Of a stretch of 64,000 nt of DNA, positions 1 through 14,161 are shown piece after piece; positions within the stretch are counted from its first letter, which is position 1; the number at the start of each line of letters is the position of its first letter. Both the position numbers and the translations under genes were made by a program. The stretch is from Glandiceps talaboti (taxonomy: Eukaryota; Hemichordata; Enteropneusta; Spengelidae). The DNA lies in NCBI RefSeq assembly GCF_964340395.1, contig NC_135558.1:3608501-3672500 (forward strand), written 5' to 3'. The notes below the pieces were generated by a model. The model searched no databases. It had not been told where the DNA came from and saw only the letters and a list, made by a program, of their open reading frames with translations.

Positions 1-34
1 AGTCCTTTAGATTTAGCCAATTGTTGTACATTGC

Positions 35-91
35 AAACAAACAAACAAACAAACAAACAAACAAACAAACAAACAAACAAACAAACAAACA
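35..91. repeat. (CAAA)n microsatellite
   Basis: Perfect tandem tetranucleotide CAAA/ACAA run of roughly 14 units at the left edge of the window. Confidence 0.95.
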
Positions 92-255
92 TGCATATGC
101 AATCATATGGTGTGTGAAAATAACCGAAACAGTTCGAAAATTGATTTTATGTCATCGGCTAAAACTTGGTCACAAGTGACAACATAATAGAAAATCGTGA
201 GAATTTGTAAGTTGTAGGCTAATCAGTTTATTGTTATGTTCAAATCATAATATAG

Positions 256-354
256 GATACGGTCGGTAAAGGCGTTGACGTCATCATTGAAAATGCTGCC
301 CATATCAATCTCCAGGCAGATCTAGAAATACTTGATTGGGATGGAAGAATTGTG
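256..354 (+). CDS. Internal exon of a zeta-crystallin-like quinone oxidoreductase
   Basis: A 99-bp exon (33 codons, phase 0 at both ends) is bounded by an AG at 254-255 and a perfect GTAAGT donor at 355-360. The peptide contains GVDVIIENAAHINLQADLEI followed by LDWDGRIV. This matches the cofactor-binding part of zeta-crystallin-type NADPH:quinone oxidoreductases of the MDR superfamily, where a G-[VI]-D-[VI]-I-I-E strand is followed by L..DL..L...GR[VI]V. The family reduces quinones with NADPH in the cytosol. Only this exon is recognisable here. Upstream exons would lie left of the window, and I found no following exon in the next several kilobases. It may therefore have a long intron or be an isolated remnant. 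Family assignment is from the motif; completeness of the gene is unknown. Confidence 0.7.
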
Positions 355-3300
355 GTAAGTTACTTGAAAACTACTATAAACAGAGGTCTCTTTAAAAGAG
401 GACTCGGAGACTAGTAACACCTGTACTTGCCAGGCAAGGACAAAGATATGTGTATCGATATGTCAACAACTGATATATTTTATATAAATTGAAGTGGACG
501 TCTGAGTAGAATTTTCATTGTACAATGGAAATCAGTTGCGTAGAAACAAATCGTCTCTTGTTCGACAAACTACATTTCTATCGTCTGGCTCGACAAAAAT
601 CTTACTAACACTGTTTCTTTTTCATCACCTGGTGTAAACAAATCTTGCTAACATTGCTACATTTTCCATCATGTGTGAGCTATAGTTTGTATTCTTATTT
701 AGGTGCTAACAACGACTTCGCCCTCCTGCTCTGTGGACGAAATGTTAAAATGAGAACTCGTAAACTGGCAAATAATTTAACTAAATGACAACAAAAAGGC
801 ATTGGGGAATACTCCATACCGTAAACGGTGTACCGTTTAACACACACACACTTTGCAAATTGACAGTGAAAAATATTCTGGATTCTTTAGCTATACGGCC
901 CAGAGTAAAATTTTTACTTCAATGGTAAAATCAAAGCTCTGTGATCACGTCATGATACAGTGGACACGTTGTGGAAATGCAGACAAGTATGTTATACTAG
1001 TTGTTCCTGTATTTTTTATTTGTGGTATCATACTAATGACTCAGCGAGTGGTGCGTGTCTGTGTGTCCTTCTGTTGTTGGGTATTCCTTGCTTTTGATAC
1101 TCCTTGAGACTAAATACATTATTGGCATGCTTCACCTTTTGAATATTCATAATAGTATGAATCAATTCAATTGTGAATATGACTCACAGAAGGTGAATCC
1201 TAGTTCACCATTGTATCTAAATAACAAACAGGTCTATATGTCAACGAGTCATTTGGTTCTGCCGTAGACAAACGCATGTCTGTGTTCTAATAGACCAAGC
1301 CCATGTATTGTTTTTTTATAAGCCTTGGGCAATACTGTTTCCAATCATCTGTTCTTCACCGGATGTGTTGAAAGTTGTCAACACAATATGATTCAGAACA
1401 CAAGGAAGCGGGAAACGGTAGTTCTGACTTGGCGAAAGTACCCTACTCGAATCTAAACAGCTTTGCTTATCAATGCGTCACAAATGCCAAAATCACAAAG
1501 AAGTTATTATTAGAAGAACAATAAGAATTAATTCAGCTGAATGTACAATTAAAGAAATAACACCTTTGGAGATATTTAGTAGCTTAACATTTCTTTTGAC
1601 ACATGATACGTTAAAAGCTAATATTCTCCAGTGTATGTTATGTATCATGTTATACATCGACAAGTTTTTTTTTAATTCAGTAAACTAATCAGACTCCACT
1701 GTAAATATGTTTGACAATGTCAGATATCAAATGCTCGTTGTCTATCATTTATTGGTTCTATTAAACGATAAGAAGATATTATTCATGAATAGTTTGTGTC
1801 TTTCTGCTTATTTACCGCGTACAGTTGCACAACTCGGACATGTGTGTATTTTGTGAAACTACGCTGGCCTCGAGTTATGTTGTGATTGGAGTGGGGGAGG
1901 GGGTATACTGACCGTGTGTGAATTTGTAAATTGTGGTTTTAATAAGCAAAGCGGTAGCACCAGATATACGTTTATCCAATTCTCGGATGAAAATTTGGAT
2001 GACTGTCTTATTCGCAGACAACGTCGACAGGAAGGCGCCCGTCCACGAATGGTTACTATATGTGTGCAAGAGTATACCTGAATGGCGATGGGATTGGTAA
2101 AATACACACACCTATCTCTCTATCATGTCTTAGTAAAGGTGTGTCGGTCCTGTAAAATAGTAAAATGGTTGTCTACAGTATTACACCTATTCAATTTACC
2201 ATGTATTCAAATAACACATTACATATCTACAATAAGGACGCTATTGTATCAGTGTATGTAACCTAGGAAACCAGTTGAATTGTATCGCTTTTGACAGAAA
2301 CTCGTGCCATAGAAATTGTACCCATACTTTAAAACTGTCGTAAAAATTAAAACATCTCACTTTTGGTTTGACCTTTTTTAGCTGGATTAAAAAGAGATGC
2401 ATACAACTCCTTCGATAACGTAGCAAAATAACAGCCTATTCTATTGTCGACAAATGCATTCCTTTTGTCATAAATGTCATCGTAATTGAATAGAGTGGAC
2501 TGTGTATTTATGTGAAATATCGGTCAGTTGTACGTGGTTTACTAACAGTGAGTATGGAAAAATGAAGTGATTGAGAGACGACACGTGTACTAACTAAATG
2601 AACTGGGATTTTCTTAATTATTGTAGATTTAGAAATGTCAATAAATATTCATGTACACTTGTAGAAAAATTGACGCTTCGAAGTCTCTCGTTTGTCTACG
2701 GCCGCGGCAGAACCAAATCAGTGACCCGTGGACATATACACCATACCGTTTAGCAGCAGCGCCGCGCCGGAGCGTACATTGCAGTGAATGCGTTAACAGT
2801 GACGGGTTTGATTATCTCTCTCGATTCCTGGCATACCGTATTAAAGGTTTGATATCAAGATATATCATTTAAAGATTCATTTGATAATAAAGCAGCGTTT
2901 AACTGGTATGAAATTTAGTTGTGATGTTTGATGACATGTATACATGTAATTGAAACACTTCTGCGGCTTCGTTTAATTCCATGAGTCTGTGTATGTAGGC
3001 CCAAGGCGTAACGATCTGCATAGATTCGCCCACTTCATATTTGCATCCTAGAGTGGATGGCTAAATTTATAACATATATCTTTTAAAACATAAACAAATT
3101 TAAAAACAATATGTATTATTTGACAGCGGAACAAAATCTATTATATTATCAACATTAAGTGTACTAAGTAGATCAACTACGAACAGGTCGTCAAACGTAC
3201 TTTACTACGCATGCCCAAATCAAATTTAACGGGGATCTCCCGAGCTTATGCAAATGGTCTATGCAAATCACTAAAACCTTGTTTGGCGGTATGTAATCCG

Positions 3301-4260
3301 AACTACATGTATACTGGTCAACATACTGTTACAGAATATTACTTGAGTAACATGGTGATGTTGCTAGACGTTTCATTGTAATGTTTTGTCGCAAGTCCAG
3401 CTGTATAACAACAATTCCTCTATCACTTTGGAGAAGTGTTACAACCTCGGAACCAGTATAAAAGTTATTTAGAGGTAGGTGTGGTGTGCGTTAAAGCGGT
3501 CTGTTTGTATACTAGTATGTACTTTTTCATATCGTGACTGTGAGGACGTGGGGAAAAAGTGGATGACATCGTCTGTAGACTGATTTTTCGTGTGAAATAT
3601 TATTTGATTAGTAGTGGTAGTAGTGATATTACTATACCAGTATAATAATCAAAGTAATTACATACTAGGTAGAAATTACAATCACAATTTGGACAGACAC
3701 CCAGTGTGGGTCTACCTAACTCATTGTATTGTATACGCCGGAGTTGGCTGGCCGACGGAGTAGCATAATATCATCACGGCACAGGAGTGAATATTACCTA
3801 CTTCTGTTCTGCTGAGCACGGATTCCAGTTGCAATTTTGTAGAATTTTGTAGTAAAAATATACCGCTATATTTAAATGTTTGGCAATGTGTATTGTATTT
3901 ACTACTTTTACTTACTTATTTTAATATGATGTAAGCTGAGTATGTATTGTCATTAGTGTAATTTTAACGTTGGGAATTGTACAATTCGGATCAAAACGTG
4001 TATCGTTATGTAGGTAAGCTTATATACATATAATTTGGATTTGTGATAAAGAAACCTCATTTTTGTCAAATGTCTACAATATTTTCACGATGATGTCGAA
4101 ATACACAAAAAAATGCAAGACTATAGATATGGGCGGGCGGGCGGACCGGAGGTAATATATAGTATAAGCAGTTACGGAATTTATAGTTTATAGTAGTTTG
4201 TTTCTATATGTATGAACACATCGTTTAATGTATTGACGTTTTTGTAATTTGTTCTTTCAG
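355..4260. other. Intergenic or intronic stretch without a supportable gene
   Basis: AT-rich sequence with short open frames only (60-84 codons), none with recognisable domains or paired splice sites. If the exon at 256-354 belongs to a working gene, part of this is its intron. Confidence 0.5.
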
Positions 4261-4274
4261 GAGGATATCTAGTA

Positions 4275-5321
4275 ATGATGTCGTCCCTGTGCCAAGAAAC
4301 TGTCCCTGGAAGCAATGCTTTGTTTATTTTGAGTCGGATTAGTGAAATAATGGACGAAAAAGTAAAACTATTATTGAAAGAAGAAATTTCTCAGGCAAGA
4401 TACTATTAAATATTTGACAATGGTTTTTCAATTACACATTTTAGATATTTCAATGACTTGTCTAATCAACTGCATGTCCAATTATAACAAATTGAATGAA
4501 AATGGAACATAAAACTTTAAAGTGGACATATGAATTAGAATTTGGTATTTATTTTGGATTTTTATTTGATAAAACATCTTCACTATGTTTTTCTACTTGA
4601 AAAAATAATGTGAAAGAACATATACCAAGTCTATGTTCACAACTCAATACATTGCAAAAAGATGCAAAAAGTGTAAAAAGTTTGTTATTATACGTACAAT
4701 AACAAACATTACACATTGTTTAATGTTTTACAGTTTATTGAGTTGTGAACATGGACTTGGTATATGAATACCAAATACCAAATTCTCATCCATATGTCCA
4801 CTTTCATAAATACAAAGTATAAAGGTAAATGTTGATGTGTTTATTGTTTAAAATAGCTTTACTATTTAATTACTTTGTCAATTATATAAATCGTATATCA
4901 AAATAATAACTAACGCAAAATACCCCGAGTTAGATTCATGAGAAGAGAAACGAAACAAATGTATTCACATTAATTATTGAGTAAAAATATCCTAATATGT
5001 TAATATAATAAATTATTACCATATTGCTTTGGTATGGATCATTTCCAGAGTTCTACGGAGCAGATTACGAGTAGCAGTTTTACAGAATGTGGAAGATGTG
5101 TAACATCGCCTGTTGACGATGTCGACCATAATAAATGCTTACAAAAACAAACGTCAATGGCCCAACAAAACAGGGCATGTCAACAATTGAGGGCGCTCCT
5201 ACCTGGATATTTGCAACTCACGTTTTCTGCCATTTCTGGACAAGATAAGTCAATGAAGAACTATGCTGCAACGAGACCTAAAGTTATACAGCCAATAAGA
5301 ATGAAGAGAAAACGACCGTAA
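4275..5321 (+). CDS. Possible small two-exon gene of unknown function
   Basis: I do not recognise this. Upstream is a good acceptor (TTCTTTCAG, ending at 4260). An ATG pair follows at 4275 and 4278, and 40 codons run to 4394, ending KLLLKEEISQ. The next bases are GCAAGA, a fit to the rare GC-type donor. An acceptor TTTCCAG ends at 5048 and reopens in the same phase for 90 codons, to a stop at 5321 with the basic tail RMKRKRP. A canonical AATAAA lies about 100 bp beyond the stop (5420-5425). The joined product would be 130 residues, with a helical, charged N-terminal part, a Cys-containing middle (TECGRCVTSP) and no membrane segment. Against it are the need for a GC-AG intron and the lack of any known domain. 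A chance arrangement, or part of a longer gene using the open frame at 6677-6853, is possible. Confidence 0.3.
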
Positions 5322-5421
5322 CTTCACCTATCCGTCAAGGTTAAATTACTTGGCTGAACACTAATATTTCTTCAGTAGAATCATCGAAAGGCTATGCCAA
5401 GCCAAGTGTTACAATATTCAA

Positions 5422-7480
5422 TAAACAGTACCGTAGCCTGTGGGGGGGGGGGCAGCTGCCCCCTGTCATTTTGGAAAAAAGAAAGAAAAAAGAGACTTTT
5501 TGAATACATAGCGATGTTATTAAAATCGTTATTTACGTAACGATTCCTATGCATTTAAATGTATAGGTGAATAAAGTCAAAAGTGACTGTACACTGACTC
5601 CTCGCTAATATGTATCTTATATCTCTATTGTACGCTGGCTTAACTTTGAATAAAAATGTGCCAGTTAAAAATGGTAACTCTTTACTGCATAGCAAATTAA
5701 AAATTCTTTGTGCGGGAGAGTAAAAAAGAAGTGCGCACATGCACTGTGCATTTTCCGCGAGTAACAGTAGTCTTGATAGTCTCCTTCATTTGAAGACAGC
5801 AAGTCGCAAATTAATGTCAGAGAGTGAAACTCCAAAAAAAAGACGGAAAAAGTCGTTCAACGTGAGGTCGGCTGCTGCATGCAGTGACTCCGAAGATGCA
5901 CTCGACCTCATTTACATCTTGCTCCTTATATTAAAACATTTACTAATAAAACGGCAGATCTCTTTTTTGAATATTTTGTGGCCCTGAAAAACTATTAAAT
6001 TACACAGTTTAAGATCCACTCTTTGAAGATCCACTTTCAATAATTGTGTTTGACGTTGTCTTTGGTTAAAATGTTGTTTGATATAATAATCTCATTGCAC
6101 TGACACTAGCAATTCATTTTGAAGCGACAATTCAGTTGCTATGGAAAGAATGGCCCTGAATTTGTAAACAGAGCTGTACATTCGACATCAAAATCCAAAC
6201 TTCAATTATTTCCATTATAATGATAATGACAAGGAAAACTCACTGAGTTCACCTTAGGTTCCGACATAAAGGAGGGTCTTAAAAGTGTTGGGAGTAGAGT
6301 AAAGAAAATGAGTAATATCTTGTTGTGTTACTATACTTGTTTTTATTCAAAGTTGTTTTTTTTAGTTTGAATGTGATATCTTTTCGGCAACTACTTTGAA
6401 AGATGTGACATTAGGCCAGGAAAAATGAAAAAGCTATTCAACCTACCCATATATCTGTTTTGGTGATGGGCAATATATCCTCACTCGGGCTTCGCATTTG
6501 TTTCAAAATCAAGGATATTTCTTTATATTTTCTGAATAGTACATGTAAGAGTATACATCTGAGTCTATTCCAAATTATATAATATCTTCTACAGTGGTTT
6601 ACGTGGCTCTGATGATGCATACAAGCATTAAATTAAGCTGTTGCATATCAAATGTGCATTAATTTTCCATTCTAGCAAAACGACCATGGGAGTGGGCTGA
6701 ACAGTCAAAAGTCTGAAAGTCTTGAAATGTTTTCCTCTTTATTCGGGATTTTTTGGAACCACATTAAACTTCAGGAGAAGTCATTTACCAAGTGGATATC
6801 CGCAAAATATCTTTCAGCTTTGCAACAACAAATTACACTTCAAGATAGTATGTAATACATAGCATAATTGTTTCAATTCTGGTTTTATTACCATATTCAA
6901 GCATTGTAAGACTTTAAATTGTGTCTATGGTTTGATATTTTGTGCCTCTAAATGGCCTCCCATACTGTCTTATTTTCAATTTTTTTTCACCTTTGGAGTT
7001 GTCTCCTTCCAATCAGTAGCAATCAAGGTGATAATTGTCTTTCTCCCGAAACAAGATGGGTGGTGTCTGGCTAAGTACCTCCCTGAAATCTACCTACCTA
7101 CCCAATGTGATAGGTTAGGGTGCCCGTTGACCAGCTTTTTAATTTTTTCTGGCCTTACATATGATATTTAATTGCGTATGCTTAAAATAGATATTATGTA
7201 CATTATATGCAAAGTTATGTAAATTAGCCATTTTTCTAAATTTTAAATGCATGATTACACCAAGACAAAGTTCTGCCCCCCCCCCTGACAATTTGGTCAG
7301 GCTACGGCCCTGATAAAACGCTTGTCTATGCATTTAATGAATCACGTCTGTATCGCTACATTTCAAGTTTTCACAAATTAATATACATTTGTCTTCATGC
7401 ATGGTAAAAATCATTTTTATATTCATAAGTTTCATTTCAATGCGGTGAAGATATTTCAGTCTTATCCAGAGACGGAATCA
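5422..7480. other. Gene-poor stretch with one unexplained open exon-like segment
   Basis: Mostly AT-rich DNA. A G-run occurs at about 5442-5452 and a C-run at about 7277-7286, each next to GCAGCTGCCCC-like or TGACAATTTGG motifs typical of dispersed repeats. At about 6677 a consensus acceptor (TTTCCATTCTAG) opens a 59-codon frame to a stop near 6853, containing SESLEMFSSLFGIFWNHIKL. I do not recognise it. Confidence 0.4.
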
Positions 7481-7541
7481 TAGTGGATGGGCAAAGCTGT
7501 GTCAAAGCGTATACTTCCAGATAAATATATATATAAATATA

Positions 7542-7762
7542 AATGTCTATCTGTCTGTCTGAATATATGTGTCTGTGTCTGTCTGTGTCTGAATATCTTT
7601 GTGTGCTGTGTATCTTTGTGTTTGTTTGTTTGTTTGTTTGTTTGTTTGTTTGTTTGTTTGTATGTATGTATGTATGTATGTATGTATGTATGTATGTATG
7701 TATGTCTGTCTATCTGTCTGTCTGTCTGTCTGTCTCTCTGTCTGTCTATCTATCTATCTGTA

Positions 7763-7807
<45 letters not shown>

Positions 7808-7868
7808 GAATATATGTGTCTGTGTCTGAATATCTTTGTGTGCTGTGTATCTTTGTGTTTGTGTGTGT
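7542..7868. repeat. Compound tetranucleotide microsatellite (TGTC/TTTG/TATG)
   Basis: Adjacent blocks of TGTC, TTTG, TATG and TGTC again with a few interruptions. The flanks GAATATATGTGTCTGTGTCTG and the segment at about 7825-7865 are near copies of each other. Long Cys/Val/Met-rich open frames here are artefacts of the repeat. Confidence 0.95.
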
Positions 7869-7869
7869 C

Positions 7870-10800
7870 CCTAATATTTCATCCCGCTAAATTGTTTGAA
7901 GAGCCTTTATCCCGCGTTGTTATGCCTGGACTATCAATACAGACACGATCGATATAATGCATTGAAAACGTCTTATTGAATTATATGAGTCATAGATTGC
8001 TACTTTATCTTTCTATCGCCACGTTAAACCGAGAAATTTTGTAGCGGCGAGTTGTACCTTACACAGTTTAATAGTATTGTGGATACCCTCTGGAGTTGAT
8101 ACTAGCATTACATTGCAAATTTTCCAGATCGCATACAATGTGTACAATTATGGATTGTCACGACATGTGACTGCATAGCCAACGTCTTGAAATATAAACC
8201 AGGACAGGTTTGACAAATCTTTACTTCGATCATAAAACTTGGACTTTTCTTTACTTGGAGAAAATTTAGCGCCATTTTTCCCTTTTTTTCAATTATTACT
8301 TTAATTAAGGACACTGATTACTTGTAACGTACAATAACTACACATTTTTTTGAACGTCCCTGTTAGTTGTATGTCTATCATTAGGTATTGGACTCATTGA
8401 ATCCCTTTCAATTATTACTATTTTCATGGTCATATTGAATATATTGTTGTAGAAGATGGATTGCGGAATGAGATTTTGTCTCTGAAGTTGTCTGTAATAT
8501 TAGGTTTTACATAAATTTCGAAACTTTCGATTTACGTCATAACGTCAGAGCCGACAGTTTAATATCTGTTAAACCACAACACAGACATACACTTGAAGTA
8601 ATAAAACTTTGTTTTGTAAATCACAAGTATCATGAAAATGGTACCGGTACGAAAGTGTTTGTTGTATTAAAGTGTCAAGGAATAGAAGCAAGGAGGTATG
8701 CGTCTAGTCTGCTGGTAAACGGGGATTCCGGGTTGTACACGCGGTGTCGTCATCGAAGCGTCACGTGACTCGGTGTCTACGTTTTGCGCTGGAAAGTCAT
8801 AGTGTAGACGTCGATGTATATTGTCACATACAGTATTTAAAGTTAAAAGTTCATGTATAACTTCAAAACTTCAGAGGGATTTCATCATATGTAACTGGAG
8901 GAGTGACTCAGGCGACGGTATTAAAGTCTCATCTTGTAAATGTTTATGGAATTATAGAGGTTGTTCAGCACCTGCACCTACAGCAAACTATCGTCGTGTT
9001 TTTCGCGCCATACGAACGCATCGAATGGTGAATATTACAAGGAGACCTGAACCCCGACCTGAACTCTTTTGCGTCTTCCTCGGAATGATTAATATGATTA
9101 ATTCTATCAAATATGATGTATTTCTTACTGAGACATCAACCTAGATGACTATAAAACGGGCCGAAAATACAGATCTGCGACAAAAATCATATCATTCATG
9201 GCGGGAATTTCGGGCGGGAATGCGTGGTCAACCTCTGTTTGGTGGCGTGGTGCTGTTACACGAAAGACATTCGCGTGTTGTTTATCGAAGAGGAAACAAC
9301 CTAATATGTGACAGGTTAGCCTGATGTCATACAATGAATGAGCGATTTTGAAACAAATGCGAAGCCCGAGTGAGGATATATTGTTGGCTACTGTGTGCTG
9401 CCGCCCGGACTCGTATAGCATTCGACACCAGGAACTCAACCTACACCAACGGGACACTACCGTAACTTTACTTTGCCAATGGTTAATATTGGATCACGGA
9501 CATTAACTGTACTGAATTGGTACCGTGTAAACAGGTGTGTTCTCGTCTTACTGACAATTCTATAGAATACTATACGGACTGGTTGAAAGCCATTTGAACT
9601 CCACATTTTGCCACGTGGACTATAATTCGTCCGAATTTTAGTAGTAGTGCCTGTCATCATCATAACTACGTGTATAAGCTTTTGTTAATTTTATTGTGTA
9701 CAAATCTGACGAGTGTATCAGTGATTTATTGCAAGTTCTGTTTCATTTTATGTAATATTACTTTTATTTCCAGTTGATATGTCGTTTCATTTATACAATA
9801 CTCGGTTCTATCCCTTAGTTGTGTGTGTCACTCGACCATCTTGTGATGTCAGTGAGAAATACTGCTATAGCATCTTTTAGCTGAACCTGGTTTGCGTAGA
9901 TTTATGTAAAGTTTGATATCACTGAATTTGTAGATATTATATCAGTAATCTAATATTCTATCATGATTTGTAACAAATATTCAATGACTCAATGAAAAAT
10001 ACTTTATCGATGCCCCTTTTCATTTACACAAGCCTGCTGCATTCCAAACAAAATAGTTTTCATATCAGTTTCTCATCACAGCATAGCCAAAGTGGCTCGC
10101 ATGTTCCAATGTAAAGGTGGCATAACTTGTGACATGCATTATATTGATGGCCTGCTGTTATTTGATTCAAAATAGGTCTTTCTAATGAATATGTATGTGT
10201 GTAAATACATGTACACGCTCGTTACATTTTAATATATAACTACAGTATGTATGATCATCTACCATGTACTTATATGGCTTCTTGTAAAACTGGGACTACA
10301 GGTAAGAAACACTGTATATATTCTACACAAATTGACATCAGCTTAACATTTCCTAATAATCCCATGACAAAACCAGTGTGTTTGACACAATCGGTTCTCT
10401 TTTTCACATGAAGGTTCACTGTCCACTTCCTTGAAATGAATGCAAATTTCCTCGATGAATCATTGATCGTATATGCGTCTCATATCAAATCGCGGACACT
10501 TCATTACATCATTCAACGAGCGTGTGGCGTGCGTGACGCACGTAATCATCCATGCCAGGCTGCGTTCACAAACATCTACATGGGGGGGGGGACTTGATAT
10601 GTCAAGAATCAGTTCCCGTCTTGGATTCTCAACTGAGTCCGATCACTTTAACCATTAGATTTTCATGTTAATGTATAACCATTTACATTTAGGGTGCTTC
10701 ATCTACGTCTAGATTTTCACTATAAAAACACGTTATACTACAATTATTGTAATTCCATTTCTTACATATTCCCGCCACTGTCTCTGAACATGCGGAATTT

Positions 10801-11800
10801 CAAAATGCCCAAAACTATGATGCCATCGCTAGCTTGGAGCCAATAATATATCAGCTAAAAGTTGACTACGACAGAGATTAATAGAAGGGACACCAACACT
10901 GACACGTGCAAGTACTTCGGGTACATTGTAAACTGAATTCAGAATTTTAACATGTAACAATAGATCTTGCTAGAATTTTCGACTCGCGAGAGGGTTGACG
11001 GAATTCTCAACTAAGCTCATGATACACCTCCCTCGAGTAATCTAATCGTGAAGCACAGGAGCTTAATAAATTTCACATGAACTATTTACAATTTATGAAC
11101 GAGATAAGTTTGATGCGGAGATCAGATGGGCGAGTAATAATCGGTGTGGCGTCTGACAAGGGAGACAGAATACAGTGTTATCAAAGCACTGCAGATGCGA
11201 TTAAAATTCCTACAGGTGTGCTTTGTAAACCCCACATCTCTGAAATAGTTTAATCTATACTTAATAATATTATTATAATGGAATGCTTTGTCTTGTCATC
11301 CTTATCCATGTTAACGGACAATTTGAAGAAACTGTTTGATGGTTGTCATAAGAACACGTTTCACTGATCAGAAAACGAACTTCAGGCACTACTTCATCAT
11401 ATTTATCATAGTAACTACATGATTGTCCGGTATAGTCATCTGCTATCTACCCATTTATGACGGCTGAGAACTTTTCAAAATGGCAAAGTTTGTTTAACAG
11501 TTCAAACTGACCTAAGATTTCAGATTCGATATGTCCTATGTTTATTTCTTTGTTTTAGGTTTCTACGAATATCATAGAACACTTTTTTCCATTACTAGAT
11601 ATACCCCTTGTCCCAGTTTACATTCATTAGTATTAAAAATCAACCCTGTATTTTTCTCATTATTTAGACAGCAATGCACAAATAAGACACAACAAAGTGT
11701 AAACACATTATGTATGGCACGGTGATATAGCCAATCGCACAGCAGCTTATGATTACCAACCCAACCAACCAACCAACCCTCAACCCCCCCAACCCAGTAA
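7870..11800. other. Stretch without a supportable gene
   Basis: Short open frames only. A CACGTG E-box occurs in a locally GC-richer segment near 8763, and a G-run at about 10582-10591. I see no coding domain, RNA gene or clear transposon end. Confidence 0.45.
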
Positions 11801-11852
11801 TGCCCAACCAATAACAAAGATTTATGATTGACCCGGATGTAGAAATAAGGGC

Positions 11853-11976
11853 AAAGTACGGGATGTGACCAACCCAGTCTTATGGAAATACTTGGAAAGC
11901 TTTAAGCATGATCATTTATTTTTTCACATTAGAAATAAAGAAGACGCACAACTAACAGAATTATTGTCGCATACCG
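11853..11976 (+). other. Possible orphan coding exon
   Basis: An open stretch reads KVRDVTNPVLWKYLESFKHD and continues to TELLSHT, ending at a good donor (GTGAGT at 11977). The composition looks coding and the pattern faintly recalls the start of PARP-type catalytic domains, but the acceptor is weak and there are no partner exons. I would not assign a function. Confidence 0.2.
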
Positions 11977-11999
11977 GTGAGTCATTCGTTGTTTTTGTT

Positions 12000-14155
12000 T
12001 TCCTCAATTTAACGAAACAGCAATACTTTGTGAATACAGGAAATGTGAAATCCAAAGCAAAACGTTTTATCTGAGATTCACTCTCAAAATTCAAGTCACA
12101 CCAGCTTACTAGTTTGACTATTTATTTTGCACTCAGGATCTCACCCCTGTCCGATGTTTGCTACAAGCCTGTCACGATTGTTTCTCACCAGTATCTGTTT
12201 CTGTTGTTCAGCTATTCACTTATCTATTTCAGAAAAGACATAACACGAGGAGTCTTGTAATAGCCAATACCAATCAAGGGCAAAATTGAAAATGTCACTA
12301 AACACAGTACAGTACAGTCGACACCACTTCCTATATCATTTACATACACCATTTTCATCCATTGCTATGTTGTTGTATGAAGGTACAGTCTGGGTGTTAC
12401 TGAGATATCTGAGATACTGAGATATTACAAATACAATGAATTCAGTCAGTGGTCTGTCGTGGCAGGCCATATCCACTAGCCTCGTATCAACACAGAGTGC
12501 ACAGTTACAGAGTTCGACGTGGTAATGTCAAGATCTGCAGTATTAAACGCCGTCGCGAGTCACTGGCTTCTGAGCCGGCAAAAAATATCGAAGAAAAAGT
12601 TTGAAAGTACATTCTCGACCCTTTCATTCACATTCTGTACACCAATATAAGATTTAACATGATCGTGTACTACACTTCGGGAGATGAAAAAAAAATCCAT
12701 GAAATGTGTTCGTTCGGTCAAGTCACCTAAAGTAAGCACGGCTATCAAGAAATTGTGAGCTGCCACAACAAAAACAAGTCGAAATCATAGCAAGTGATTA
12801 TCTGTTCTAGGTTATCTCACTGATTGTATCAAACTTGAACTTTAAATTGCGAATCAGATATCAGATAGACGAAACATCCTAACTGTCGCATGTGATACAT
12901 GATCTGTCACGTCGCGGTTACTATACAACCAACCCTTGTTCCAACCCCAACGTTGAATTTGGCTTGTCGTCTCTCAGAGTTGAATTGGGCAGAAAATGGT
13001 TTGTAAACCATATAAATCTCTGCTCGCAACCCCCCCCCCCCCCACTTCTCCTCCGCGTGAAGTCTGACCTCAGTGTATACGGATAGTGTTTCAGTGCAAT
13101 GCCCGAACTGGTGTAAGTTTGAACACGGAGAGTAGTCATGGAGAATTTGAAAAGCGAAATACTACTTTTAATCTGCGACACTTTGTCGATTTTATAATTT
13201 ACAGAATCTAAACCTTCGTAACTAGTTTTGAATAATTTAAACAATTTTGAAACTGTTTATCTGATGTTTGTTTTATATTTGGCTTTTAGTAGAATCATCG
13301 TGTGTATATTTTTTGGTTGTGTGTATTTTCAAATACTGACTGTTTGTCTTTTCTATGCTTTGTGAAGCGCCTCTGAACAATTGAGCTTTTTGGATTTTGG
13401 CGCAACACAAATTTTTACTTTCTCTTTTATCTTATCTTTAATTGTCCTCTTTGTTTGCTTTCTTTTTAGTCTGTCGTTTTCTTCCTTTCCCCAATTCGTT
13501 GGTTATGGGCATCCACTCCATCGTAGCTGCAAACGTCAGCAAAATTACTACTGAACTGAGGTACGCTGTTCCTTTTCAAAATTACTATGGGTATTTCTTT
13601 ATAGTATTCGAACCAATACATTCAACTTATGCGTCTAAAATATGGTGTTGCGAAACAGAATTCGCAAAGTAGGTATCAAATAAAAATACAAGACTTTTAG
13701 TATAGCGAAATCCGTTATTGCGATAAACGTTGATCAATCAAATAAGGGACGTTTTTGTATATTTTTAAAATAGAAGCAATAGTATAAAGCATGTATTAAT
13801 CTTCTATACAGGAGTCATTTTTACAGAAAAACATAGGTTGGTAAAATTGAATTAGTTAAAAATCAAATTATATTTCCATACATTAGTTAGCTCTGGTGAT
13901 GCATACATGAGTGGATCAAGAGACTGATGTCCTGTTGTATATCCACTGCGCAAGGACTGCAGAATTGCTGACAAGGACCAAATCTTCGTCGTAATTAAAC
14001 CACATCCTCTTTTACGGCATTGTCCACGATGTACCACCAAGAGCTGCAGTTATTATTTCGCAGTGTCGCAGAAGAAATTAAAGCTCTGGTTTGCGAGAAT
14101 GGGATCAAATAAGCAAAAGAATGAAACTAAAACGATTGAATAAAGTTGTATGTAG
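12000..14155. other. Stretch without a supportable gene
   Basis: A C-run of about 15 bases at about 13030-13044; otherwise AT-rich sequence with unremarkable open frames on both strands. Confidence 0.45.
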
Positions 14156-14161
14156 ACTAAA

